Shown here: one piece after another, positions 9,273 through 20,100 of the stretch
How positions within the stretch are numbered: position 1 is the stretch's first letter
How the letters are laid out: each line of letters begins with the position of its first letter
DNA from: Symbiodinium natans
Lineage: Eukaryota; Sar; Dinophyceae; Suessiales; Symbiodiniaceae
DNA: 64,000 nt
Assembly: GCA_905221605.1 (NCBI GenBank)
Contig: CAJNDS010002345.1
Span: 295,694-359,693, forward strand
Direction of reading: 5' to 3'
The notes under the pieces: generated by a model
What the model saw: only the letters and a program-made list of their open reading frames with translations
Databases searched by the model: none
What the model was told of the DNA's origin: nothing
Position numbers and translations under genes: made by a program

Positions 9273-11093
9273 AGCCAAGACAATGGTGCCCAAACCCCAC
9301 GAACAAAACTTACCGAGAGCTTGTGCTACTTGAAAACAACTTACAAGTGCCTGCTAAGTTCAGCCGATAAGTTGTTTTTAACTTGTTGCTAAGTTCCTAA
9401 GAGGAAAGCGCCCCTAAAGTACTTCACCTTGTTAAACCTGGGCTTGGCGCAAATGGCACAAAAGTGTGGATTGTACCTATTTCCTTTCGCTTCCTTTCAC
9501 CCTTCAGGGGGGGTGGTGTCTTCTTTTTTTTTGGTTTTGATGTTGGTTGCGTGTGCTCGAGAACACCGTAAATCCCTATATGCTGTCGAGCAGCGAAATT
9601 TTGGAGTGAAACGGAGCACTGTTTTGCTTGCTTTTCTGCAACACCAGGTGGGTCATAATTGTCAGAAAAATGAGTGAGGCACAAAGTGCGACTTGAACCT
9701 GAAAGTACAAACCCTACAGTCCAATAGCCCAAGAGCCCAAAAGTTGAAGTGGTCAATCCTAGCCCCTACTGTCCAGAGACAAGTGGAAGAAAGTGTCTCA
9801 CTTGCTCGAAAGCACGAAAAAGCCTCACACCTTTGAATCTGAACCCTCAAACCTGAACCCTAAACTGAGCTCGTAAACCTTCCAAGCCCAAAGCAGTCCA
9901 GCCCAAGGCAGCGTCCATCTGCGCTCTGAGGATCCTGCGCCGCTCATCGCGCCGCCCAGCACTGGCTGCTGCTCATTGGCTCTATGGGTGCACACGAAGC
10001 TGTCGAGGGACCAAGCCTGCCCTAAGCTGAGAACTTAAAGCTGAGAACTCAGCAGGACGTCTAAGGCGGATTTCAGAAGCAGAACTGAAATTCTGCACTT
10101 CTACTTACACGCCGTGTTGGCTTCGCCTTGCAAGGTTCCACGTGAAAACGTGGATGATAGGGTGCTGCTGATGTGCGTTAAAGCCTAACCTCACCCCTGG
10201 CAGCCAGCCACTGCGCAAACGACCAACTGAAGTTGATACAGGTGAGGGCGGACGGAGAACTCCACGGAAGGACAGAACGACACCAGTTAAGCCGAGAGTT
10301 GCAAATCTCAAATAACCGCTGATCAAACATTCTCGAAATCGATGTCGCTGTCGGAGCGTCCTCTATTTTGGTCGCGTAGTTTCAGGATCTCTGCAGGGCG
10401 ACCGTGTCTGGATTCCGGGTAAGGGCACATGGACCCTAGCCACCTATTTTGGATCTGGACCCGTGAAAGGAACAGCCGTGCAAAAAAGGGCGACCTGGTC
10501 AGGGATCTGCCTCACACTTCTCCAAGGTCCACCGTTCAAATTTCCGAGGGACCTGCCATGCACAGACGGACAAAAGAATTCATCATGATTGTATATCCGT
10601 ATTCAGGAGAACTGACTTACCGTTGGCACAAATGCCCTCAGTGCCAGTGTCGTCTTCTCTCTTCTTCTCTTCACACATACCCGTCCAGAAGCCAGAGAAG
10701 AATTTCGGAGTGGCCGGGCCGCATCCCGTGTCTTTCAGACACAGTGTCCCTTGCGGGGGCACGGGGTGGAAAAACGTGCTTCAATTTCCGGGCCTGCGGT
10801 GCTTCTGTCTCTGGCCCTGGCCTTATAAGCCTAGGACCACCCAAATGTTTCTGGTAACATTTCTGGGTCTCTCAAGGGATTCTGGGAGCTCTCATGACCT
10901 ACCCAAAGACTTTGGTAACATTTCATATCCTGTATCGACAGTTTGTTTCTGGATCGATGTAATATGGTGATTTGAAGGTTTGGAGGTGCAATGACGTGCT
11001 GAAGGCGAAAGAGAAAGAAGAACAGAACAGAAACAACACCCTAAACCACCCGAAACTCTACTCTAGACTCTAAACCTGAGAACAGGGACAGAT
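9273..11093 (+). other. No confident gene
   Basis: This stretch holds short decayed telomere-like words near 9,840-9,870 (ACCCTCAAACC, ACCCTAAACT) and open frames below 145 codons on both strands (for example plus 10,429-10,857). None has recognisable motifs. GGTAACATTTC occurs at about 10,853 and 10,914 and returns inverted at about 12,185-12,198. Confidence 0.4.
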
Positions 11094-11435
11094 ATGGCTC
11101 TGACGCCCCAGGGATGTTTCATTGCAGAGAAGCTCTGGGCCGCAAAGTTATTCGCGACCCGGCTCTGCGAATTTGGAAGCTTGGATTTTTGTTGCTCAAA
11201 TATTCAGTTAGAAGATGAGATCTTCTCTGCGGTAGAAGAGAAAGCCACAGGGGCTCTTTTTCGAATTCGTTCTTCTTCTCGAATCGATTTCCAGGCCGAA
11301 GCTTTGAAGGCCCCTTCTGAGACTAGTAGGGAACCTCTAGTGTATATTTATGCAGATAACTATACTAATTCTTTAAAAAAAGCGTACTTATATAACTGTA
11401 CTTACAAAAACTTATCACCCTGTGAGGGCACTTAG
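11094..11435 (+). CDS. Unrecognised 113-codon ORF
   Basis: An open frame starts at ATGGCTCTG (MALTPQGCFIAEKLW...) and ends at TAG just before a telomere-like tract. The middle (QLEDEIFSAVEEKATGALF) is soluble and helix-like. The end is AT-rich (YIYADNYTNSLKKAYLYNC). No domain is recognised. It may be chance or a degraded exon. Confidence 0.2.
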   Translation: MALTPQGCFIAEKLWAAKLFATRLCEFGSLDFCCSNIQLEDEIFSAVEEKATGALFRIRSSSRIDFQAEALKAPSETSREPLVYIYADNYTNSLKKAYLYNCTYKNLSPCEGT

Positions 11436-11529
11436 GGGAATCAGGGGGTTTATCGTGACCAGGAAAAGCGGTTCGGCGCGGCGGCGCGCGTTTAGGCTGC
11501 TCCTCACCCTTTATAAAGAAGCGGAGCGC

Positions 11530-11763
11530 TTAGGGTTTAGGGTTTAGGGTTTTGGGTTTAGGGTTTGGGGTTTGGGGTTCAGGGTTTAGGGTTTAGGGTT
11601 TGGGGTTTGGGGTTTGGGGTTTTTTTTTTTGCCACCCGCCTAGCTTTGGGGTTTGGGGTTTGGGGTTTGGGGTTTGGGGTTTGGGGTTTGGGGTTTGGGG
11701 TTTGGGGTTTGGGGTTCAGGGTTTAGGGTTTAGGGTTTAGGGTTTAGGGTTTAGGGTTTAGAT
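11530..11763 (+). repeat. Interstitial telomeric-type array with TTTAGGG and TTTGGGG variants
   Basis: Runs of TTTAGGG are mixed with runs of TTTGGGG (about ten consecutive at 11,645-11,716). A poly-T tract plus the GCCACCCGCCTAGCT motif (11,621-11,645) interrupts the array. It is the longest such array in the window. Confidence 0.93.
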
Positions 11764-11799
11764 TTTCAAGGGGTGACGAGCCGGCGCCGGAGGCCCATT

Positions 11800-12632
11800 A
11801 CCTTCTTAGCAGTCTCCCTCATGCCCTACAAACCCCTACGCCAGTAGATCTACTGACTTTCTGATTATTGTAAGAATGTGAATAAGAATTACTAACAATT
11901 CTTGTGACCAGATGTAGAGAAGGGCAGGAAAGCCAGCTATAGTGAAGATAACTTTGACTCTGCGATTTTCTTTACAAAGGCCTACTGCTCCTGAGGTTTA
12001 GTTTGCTGGAATTTCTTAGGGTGTTTAAGCGGGCTTCCCACAAGTCAATAAACCAGACAAGCCCGGAACTCTTCAAGACAAAAAAACATAGAACCAGCGA
12101 AAGGCCGATACCAAAACTGACCGATTTGAACATGTTACCGAGGCCGGGGGGGGTGGTCTTTCTTGTAACTTTTCCCGACCCCTGAAATGTTACCAAAGGT
12201 ATCCGGTAACTCACCTTACCCCTTCAGAAACAAGAAATAAGGAAGGGCCATGTCTCTGTGGCTACACTGATGGTTGGAGCTACAGACGATTCACTCATTA
12301 GGCCCGTTGGCCTCAAGACCTTTCATTGTTACGAAGTTCATCAAGCCCAAATGGAGAATATCAGGCAACGAAAGCTCTCGACTAGGTATTCCCACTCATG
12401 TTTCCGGGCGGCGCCAGCTGTGTCGCAAGATTCCTGCGGCACCCAGAGTCAGAGTTGGCAACAGCCTGTGCATCCTCATGAACGAGGAGAAGAGGCCCAT
12501 CAGAACAAAAAACGGTCACGAAATTTCTGCAAGCCTACTTCAGTTCAGTAGTTGTATGCAATGGCATGCAAAATCACTATTGTGCAAAGAAGTACACGAA
12601 CTGTAGCCTGCCATTGCTCTGCAGCAAGGCTT
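11800..12632 (+). other. AT-richer stretch without a recognised gene
   Basis: Short open frames occur on both strands (for example minus 11,972-12,214 and plus 12,258-12,606). They overlap each other, lack recognised motifs and have no paired splice sites that I could defend. Confidence 0.35.
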
Positions 12633-13407
12633 TCAGGCTGCTGATGTTGAAGAGGCGACTTTTCCGGCGCGTCTTTTGCTCGCGAGACGCATCGCGCGTC
12701 TTGCGCACATGCGGCCTGCGGCCGACCAGGTTCGCGTGTTCCACGCGCACCCTTGCAGCTTCTTAATCGAACCTTTGTGCAATTTCGGTAGGCCACGGAT
12801 CTCTGCATCTTTGGCAGTGAGGGTGTAGACCAACCCATTCGCTTGGCGAACGCTGCAACAGACGAAGCCCTGTTGCATGTCGAAACTGTCAAAAGTGTCC
12901 TTCATGCATCTGCAAGCTTTAATACCTGCGTCATGCCCTGTGAACACCATCTCCACCTGGAAACATGGCGTCGCCTGCAGGTGAAACACTTCCTTGCGCC
13001 AAGCGGTGTACTCTCGCAGGATGTCACAAATGCAGTTTCGTCTGCTATGGTTGACTTGAGCATGCTGCAAGACACTGCGATATGCTTCCAAGAGCTCACC
13101 AGCAAGCCCAGCACATCATCCACGTATGAGTGCCTCACTGTTGTCGCGCATGTTCTTCATCCGCGCGCGGGGGACCTTGCAAAGGCTAGGACTGTGCCGC
13201 ACAACAGCGCCAAAACATCTGCCGACACATGTGCCAAGACATGTTCTCGGTCCGGGGGCCTTCATCCAAGGCTTCATGTCGCGCCATCTGGCGCAGGTGC
13301 ATCAAGCGCATCCAGCCGCCGAGGGCCACGTTTCCGGTGGCGGTGTCCTGGAGCGTGGACTCTAGTGGAAAACGTGGACCAACGGAGCCGCAAGCGCAAT
13401 GGAACAC
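12633..13407 (-). CDS. Possible exons of an unidentified protein
   Basis: Minus-strand frames at 12,633-13,091 (containing CFQVEMVFTGHDAG and MQQGFVCCSVRQANGLVY) and 13,186-13,407 (MFHCACGSVGPRFPLEST, then LQDTATGNVALGGWM) have soluble, protein-like composition. A competing plus-strand frame runs through 12,843-13,616. No family is recognised and no splice pair was established. Confidence 0.25.
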
Positions 13408-13938
13408 ACGGAGATGCTCTCAGCTGTTCGCAGGCGCTTCTGGTGCTCCCGCCCTCTCTTCCCCCTTACAACGTCGCGTGCAGTAGTGCCCGTGCGGCCG
13501 GAAAGGCCTTTGAGTCGGTCCCTTCGCAGCTGGCCTCTTTCGGCTTTGGGGCAGTTCGGGGCTTACCCGTTCGGGGCCTGCAGATGCCTGTAAGTTATCG
13601 CTCAAACTCAGTCTAAGCCAGGGATGGCAGTTTAGGATTTGGGGACTATTAAAGGAAGGATGTCTCGCCACCCTCCCCCACCCCCCCACCCCCCCACCCT
13701 CGGGCCGACACTCGGTGCGCGTTTGAAGCTGCAGCAGCAGCTTCAGGCTCACTAGGCCACTAGACCCAAGAAGTTGACATGACACTCGCTGCACCCGCCA
13801 AAATCTTCCGCACAAGCCAGCGTCTTCGTGCGTGGGGGGGGGGGGGGGGGAATCGGTTCGAAGGTTCGGGCAGGGCGAGGGGCCATTGCAACCACCCGAC
13901 AGCCAAAACCTGGGCGGACTCGGAATACTGCATCGTGA

Positions 13939-14139
13939 TTAGCATGAGGGTTTGTTTCTATGGTCACGGCCACCGTCCTCTGCTTTCTCTGTGTTTTGCT
14001 CCTTCAAGTGCTCGAACTCGGCCTTGAGCGTGGCGAGCTCCTGCAGGGTGCTTCTGCACAGTTCAGCAGCCAAATGGGCAATCTCATTTGTATAGCGTTT
14101 CTGTGGCAGTTGTCGGATAGCGTTCTGTACCATTGCCAC
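13939..14139 (-). CDS. Possible exon, helical/coiled-coil segment
   Basis: The minus-strand frame reads MVQNAIRQLPQKRYTNEIAH, then LAAELCRSTLQELATLKAEF, then EHLKEQNTEK. The heptad-like leucines and charged residues suggest a coiled coil. No partner domain is recognised. A neighbouring minus frame at 14,415-14,640 (CDELVWPCVDPISGVSFADW, then FVQIVLPSRCPNMP) may belong to the same gene. Confidence 0.3.
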   Translation of the reverse strand: MAMVQNAIRQLPQKRYTNEIAHLAAELCRSTLQELATLKAEFEHLKEQNTEKAEDGGRDHRNKPSC

Positions 14140-14414
14140 TACTGCATGGCATGTTCTTCCTGCACCGCACCATGACTTCTAGTATTGCGCCAATACATTG
14201 CCAATGCTTCCCCAAGGGTGCTTCCATGCTTTGCACTGAGCTGCTTCATCCGATCTGTCTCGGGCTTTTTTTGAGTGCTGGTCAACAAAAGGAAAATGCA
14301 AGCCACCCCACCCCTTCTTGCGTGAGAGACGATTTGGGCGTCTTCAGATTCAGCACACAATGAGGTACCAAGCCTGACTGCAACTAAAGCGATGGCAGTC
14401 CTGTGCAAGTCTGT

Positions 14415-14640
14415 TCACTTCCTGCAGCGACAGGATCCACACCAAGCACTTTCGCACTCATCAAAGAGAGTAATTAGACGGGGCATGTTCGGACAACGGC
14501 TTGGCAAAACTATTTGTACGAACCAGTCTGCGAAACTCACGCCACTTATGGGATCGACACACGGCCATACCAACTCATCGCACTTGACTTGTGTGCTGAG
14601 GCTTACATCTGTTGTTGCGGCTTCTCTCATCCACTGGTAC
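14415..14640 (-). CDS. Possible exon of an unidentified protein
   Basis: The frame includes TTDVSLSTQVKCDELVWPCV, then DPISGVSFADWFVQIVL, then LITLFDECESAWCG and a stop. The upstream minus frame at 14,668-14,815 (MLEVVHAMLCQCVPLACAPP...) may be the preceding exon. The family is unknown. Splice sites were not resolved. Confidence 0.28.
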
Positions 14641-14910
14641 CACCCGTGATGATGTTGATGTCTTTCCTCGCGTATGCGTGAACGAATCCTGGACATTGTC
14701 CCTCGAACTTGCCCGAAACTGCATGCTGTGTCCTCCTTCAATGCGCTCTGCGCCTGGCGGGGCACACGCGAGAGGCACACACTGACAGAGCATGGCATGA
14801 ACGACTTCTAGCATTCGAACGCTGTGGTGGCAAGGTTTGGCGCGGCCACCTCGGACCCGTCGGCGCACCCATACTGCGATCCCTGAATCCCTCATATATG
14901 CCCCCTGCAT

Positions 14911-15469
14911 GACGCAACAGCATGTAACAGCCCATCCTGGGCAACCCTGAGAACCCTCTCAAGTTCTGGCCTGCACTCGAAGCCATATGTCAAAACACTC
15001 TGCACAAAAGCGCGGGGCGGAATCGCGTGACCCGAGGAAGCCTGCAAGTTGGCGTCGGAGCTGGCCTCCGGCTGGGGGCCAGCTTAGGGCTTCTAGGGCT
15101 GGGAAGGGTCTTAGACGGTCTCTAGGGGTTTGAAGGAGATCGATACAAGCAGGGTTTGGCAAGCGCACTTTCGAAGCTCAAAGAAAATCATCACCAAAAC
15201 TGTGCATGCAGCCAGGCTATCTAGGGCTAGGGGCTAGGGTCGTCTAACCCACATAGGCTTTGCAAGCGGCATGTCTTCTTCGCTCGTGGCGGAAACTTTG
15301 GGAAGCGCGTATTGCTGTGCACCATGGGAAAGTGCAGAACCAGATAAGGGCTTTCAACAAGTTGCATTTTCGGTTACATACTGGAAGACTGGACAGCGTG
15401 GGTCCGTGGCAAACCTCGACTGTGGCAAAAGGTCTTGTGAGGGATTCGAGCATGAGGGTCAACATTCAT
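14911..15469 (+). other. No confident gene
   Basis: This stretch has TAGGG-rich words near 15,086-15,130 and 15,221-15,240 and short overlapping frames only. Confidence 0.4.
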
Positions 15470-16160
15470 CTGCTTGATCTCCAAGGGCAGCTTTGGCGTG
15501 CGTGCAACGCTTGCATGCCTGCGCCTGTCGGAGGCTCTCGGTCTCTTCGGGGATCGGCTGCTGGGCCTGCCAGGCGCCGCGGAATCAAACTGCACATCGG
15601 CACTTGCTAGACAAACTGCTCGATTATCGATGCTACCTTGGAGCACCGCAAGCTTGCAGCACACTGCTAACTAAAGTAAATGGTAGCCCGCTTCTCCAAG
15701 GGCAGCTTTGGCGTGCGTGAAAAGCTTGCATGTCTGCGCCTGTCGGAGGGGTTGCTGGGCCTGCCAGGCGCCGGGGAATCAAACTGCACATCGACACTTG
15801 CTAGACAGACTGCTCGATGATCGGTGCTACCTTGGAGCACCACTCCTAACCAAAGTAAATGGTAGCCCGCTTCTCCAAGGGCAGCTTCGGCGTGCGTGCA
15901 CATGTCTGCACCTGTCGGAGGCTCTCGGTCTCTTCAGGGATCGGTTGCTGGGCCTGCAGGCGCCGTGGAATCAAACTGCACATGGGCACTTGCTAGACAG
16001 ACTGCTGAGCACCGCAAGCTTGCAGCACACTCCTAACCAAAGTAGCTGGTAGCCCGCTTCTCCAAGGGCATCTTTGGCGTGCGTGCAAAGCTTGCATGTC
16101 TGCGCCTGTTGGAGGCTCTCGGTCTCTTCGGGGATCGGTTGCTGGGTCTGCCGAGACTTC
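15470..16160 (+). repeat. Tandem repeat, about 180-215 bp unit, 3.5 copies
   Basis: The word TCTCCAAGGGCA begins units at about 15,478, 15,692, 15,871 and 16,059, spaced 214, 179 and 188 bp. Each unit contains GCTTGCATGYCTGCGCCTGT-like sequence, a GATCGG...GCTGGGCCTGC stretch, ATCAAACTGCACAT and a GCTAGACA...TGCTCGAT block. The same unit, once and partial, forms positions 1-190. Length variation between units comes from internal deletions. Confidence 0.88.
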
Positions 16161-16379
16161 GAATCAGAAAAGCCATGCTAATGCAACCGTGGTATACTCA
16201 TTAAGCAGTCATGTTTTCAACCCCCCCTCCAAGAAGCAATACAGAAAAGTTGCATTCACAAGCACAACTTATAACTATACAACCTAATAACGCACTTACC
16301 CCCCCCCCCGATAAGCAAGACTTGGAACTGTTATTCATCCCACAAGAAAAGAAAAACACGTGGAACCTATAGTGAACAA

Positions 16380-16560
16380 CCAATATATACAAAACTTGGG
16401 GTCATAGTAGTCTCAGCCTACTGAGTTCTCTACATTCACTATCTGGTTGTGACATATTAATATACATTATTGAGTTGTGCAACATTACAAACCTCAAAAA
16501 ACAATAACAATCAACAAAAAGTCCACTCCCACAGTCCCTCGGAATCGAAATACATTTGAA
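16380..16560 (+). other. AT-rich insert in copy A2
   Basis: AT-rich DNA (TATTAATATACATTATTGAG and so on) occupies the place where the other copy has a C-rich stretch at about 430-540. The copies are clearly not homologous over this part. No gene is seen. Confidence 0.55.
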
Positions 16561-16928
16561 ACTATTGCAAAACGTGCACTCCCACAGCGTGCCGGTCTCG
16601 AAAATAAAGGGGCGCCTTGAGGAGAGCGCTGCCAGCATTCCCCGCTAAGGGGCTGGCGTCGTGGTCCTCCGAGGCTGTCGACTTCGTTCAACAGGGCCGA
16701 AACAGGCCGAAGATCTGGCTTCGGGTTTTGGGATTTCTACATGTCATTCGTGGACTGCACTCATCACACGTCACGCAAAGCTGCGAGATAGGTTTGGCGG
16801 CTGACATTTCTCAAGTACTCGGAGCGCTCACTGCTCCCGAGGGCCCAGCCCTAGCAAAACCCTGGCTCAAAGATGCGCGAAAGCTCGCCTTCGCAGGCAT
16901 GGCAGCCAAGGTCTTCACATCCAGCTCC

Positions 16929-17131
16929 TCATGCCTCCAGCACACGCGAACCCCGTATGCGTGCCCGCGTGCCCATTCGGGCATCAGCTATTGGCAAGAT
17001 CTGGCAGAGCAGAAAGCAGACATGTTCAAGAGCATAGCGCCGGCATAGCCTGGTCTCCAGAAGCTCCACGGCTGCACCGCAGCCCTCCAGCAGCTCTTCC
17101 GCCAGCTCGCAGGGCTTCGGCGGCTTTGCAC
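16929..17131 (-). CDS. Last exon, helical C terminus
   Basis: After CGGCAG|GT the frame reads AKPPKPCELAEELLEGCGAA, then VELLETRLCRRYALEHVCFL, and stops at TGA (16,929-16,931). It has no recognised domain. A GC donor just before the stop (GAG|GCATGAGG) would allow continuation, but no further exon was found. Confidence 0.5.
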
Positions 17132-20100
17132 CTGCCGCATCCTGCCACCAAACATGTGTACAACGCACCATAATTCTGAAACAGGTGCCAATCTCTCAAA
17201 GTTGACACGTGGCATTCTTGAGTCCTTACGTGCACGGAAGACCCCGGCCGTGATCTTGGAACCTTCCGGGATGATGCCGATGCTGTCGATCCGCTTCGGC
17301 AGCAAGGAGCCCTGCGTGGAGGCAACAGCTTGAGGCGCCGGAGACACAGAACCGGCACATTAAACCACAACGCACGCGGCCCTGCCGTGCAGATGTTGGT
17401 CGGATATGGGATCTTGACGAAGCTTGCGCGCACTCCGTGCAGGTGCAATAGTGAAGCCACCGCCTCTCAGTCTAGAGACAGGGACCCACTGTAGCAGCTC
17501 TAGCAAAACAGTTCATAGCAGGTCCATGCAAAGCCCACAAGATCCCGCAAGCATCCGCACGCCTCCTCCGGGAAGTTGAGGTCTGCCAGCAGGAGAGTTG
17601 GCTGCTTGTCTTTCGCCAGCATGGTCTTGAGGCACTTGCAGAACTCCCGGCGAGCGGGACCGAAAGGCTTCCCAGGCAGATGCCTTAAGGGCCACGGGAC
17701 ACGCGGGCGATCAGAGACTTTGGGGACTGCGGCGCCTACGCACTGTCAGCGAGAGTTTCTTGCTATAAACGATGCCGAGGCACGTGGTCACTACACGGAT
17801 CGGACTCTGGCAGGACTGCAAGCGAAACTTCGTCTCCAGAATTGCCTGCACGACGCGACTACCGCGCCTTACGGGACGGAGTGAGAGAGTGAGAGAGAGA
17901 GGGGAGAGAGAGAGAGAGAGAGAGACAGAGGGATGGGCGCGGGGGGGATAGCGCGAGGAAGATAAGGCAACTGCGCGGAACTGGCCTTCTTCTTGTCAGA
18001 TGGGTAGGCCTCTGCGCTGTTGCTCAAGAGGGTCAGCTTCGCTTCGTTGTAGATCAGTGCCTGGCCGGGCACCGCCCCCCTCCGGCCCATCAAAACGCTG
18101 CAATCCAAAAACCAAGTTTGCTTCAAGGACCCGATAACCTCGCAAGTGCACTTTGTTCCTGAGCATTTATGAGACGTTCAAGCCTTACTATAAACGTCTA
18201 TAGTCATAGCAGAGCATAATTGTATGGCATGTGCGCCTCCTGGTTCTTGTCATCATCCGTTCCGCCTCGTACCAGCGCAAGCCTGTGAGGGGTTCCACTC
18301 GCTTCCAGGCTGCTCCGGAGCGCCGCCAGGAAGCTTTGCGAGCATTCCTGGAGGCAGAGGAGGTGGACTGGCGCAACTTGCCGGCACATCATGCCCTTCA
18401 CCATCCCGACAATCATGCGCTCGCGCGCATCCGCCCCTGCGTCATCGACGCCGGTGCTGTGCAAGTCACAGATGAGCGACTCGTTGAGTCCCTGCGTGTT
18501 CGCCTGAATGTGGTTCACGTAGGCTTTGTTCAGGACATTCCATGACGCCACATGCAGCGTCTCCTCTGTCTCCTCCGCTGGCACGGCGACCGTGGCTCCG
18601 ATCGGGGGGTGATCCGATGGGAAGCGCCAGTCTTTCCCCAACGGCAAGGCCACCGGGGAGCTGAAGGCACCCAAAGCGTTGATCACCAGAAGGTCGGCGG
18701 TGCCTTCCAAGACCCGTTGCGCCATCTCCAGCTGCTCTCTGGCCTGGGCCTCCTTCGCCTCTGAGACGCTCGGATCTACGTGGGTCTCCAAGCACAGGCT
18801 TCGAATTTCCTCCAGGCAGAGGCAGGCTTCCTTGGCAGCTTCCGCCTCCTCGTCCTGGTTCTTTTCGAGCCTTGCGTGCATCTGGCTCAGCTTGCTGCCT
18901 TGGCTGCATCATGACGGCTGTGCTTGGCGGCGCACGAGCTATATTTTAGGCTAAGTGCCCCAAGCTGCAAAGTACCTGCAAGTCCTGCAGCGCATCCGTT
19001 CTTGTGGCCTGCGTCTCGCACTTCAGCATCTTGATCAACGTCTCAGCATGCGCGGCTAGCTGACACAACTCCGCCGCAGCTCCCTGCAACATGGGCTTCA
19101 GCAGCTCCAACATGGCCACATTCGCCTCTTGCTGCCACCCACGCTGTGCGAAAAAAACGCTTCGCTCCCAGAGACGTTTGACCTCGTTGCAACATTGGAG
19201 GCGCTATAGGGCCGCTATAGGGATTGCGCATAGGCTCAGGGTGAGGGGCGTGAGGGGAGGTTGAAGCAGCTAGGGAATTTGCCAGCAGCTTAGCGGATGA
19301 GCAAGTGACACACAGCAGCACAGCCCTTGCTGAGGAGCCCACGTACTTCATGGGTTTCGGGTGCTTCGCTGAGTAATCCCTGAGGCCTTCCCCGAGGTAC
19401 TCGATGACGTTGGCGTCTCTTGTGATTGGGACGATCCCGTCGCCGGCCGCAGAAAAGTACCCGACATAGAGGACGTTGGTGACCTCGACGAAGCGCTGTT
19501 CAGCGGTCTCGTTCTGGAACATGTCGGTCTTGGCGAAGATGTCGATTTTGGCGGTGCGGTCTCGGGAAGTGCAAGCGAGGGCTTCCTGTAGCGAGATCTC
19601 GCCCTTGTAGCCTTCCTCGATGTCGGAGAGGCTCCATTTCAGCAGGTCGCTCTTTTTGTCAGATTTGGGGTCTCCCGTCTTCAGGCCGGCCCAGTGCAAG
19701 CCCTGGTCTGCCTGGTCTGTCCAGGATGACTTGAACTTCTTCTGGAGCAGATCAGCCAGCTGTCTCAAGGCATCTTGCTCGTCTTTGGCCTGAAAGATCA
19801 GGTACTCCGACAGGTCCACGTCGCCCGGAAAGCGGACGACCTGAAATCGGAAGCTTCCTGCCGGGCGTGTGCTGTCCCAAATCGACACTTTGGGTATCAC
19901 CTTTTGCAGGCGCTCACCAAGGTCTGCCTCGAAGCGTTCTGCCAGGAGCCTTGCCAAGCGGCACGTCGTGCATCGTTGGGCAAGAAGGTCTTGGCCACAC
20001 TCCTCCTCAAGGCACGGTCTGTTGCGCGCGAGCTCCTCAACACTCCACAAAGACAGGTCGCGGTCTTCCAGGTTACAAGAGCTGGACACTTGCCAGTCCA

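Larger units (their letters stand above)
16005..18139 (+). repeat. Segmental duplication A, copy 2 (resident gene copy)
   Basis: The relative of 1-2,130 in the same orientation. It is continuous at its right edge with the rest of the Roc-COR-NTase-EEP gene. The edge (about 18,139) falls inside the intron at 18,061-18,236. Confidence 0.9.

Noticed and set aside
13115-13138. YVDD-like reverse transcriptase motif on the minus strand
   Set aside because: Only HSYVDDVLGLL is present. No other RT blocks lie in the flanking frame, and a different minus frame looks more coding.
18188-18236. Stop codon and apparent frameshift after ...NQEAHMPYNYALL, with YDYRRL in the next frame, as evidence of a broken EEP gene
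   Set aside because: A GC donor at 18,236 and the acceptor at 18,061 remove this stretch and rejoin NQE to ALIYNEAKL in frame, as EEP domains require.
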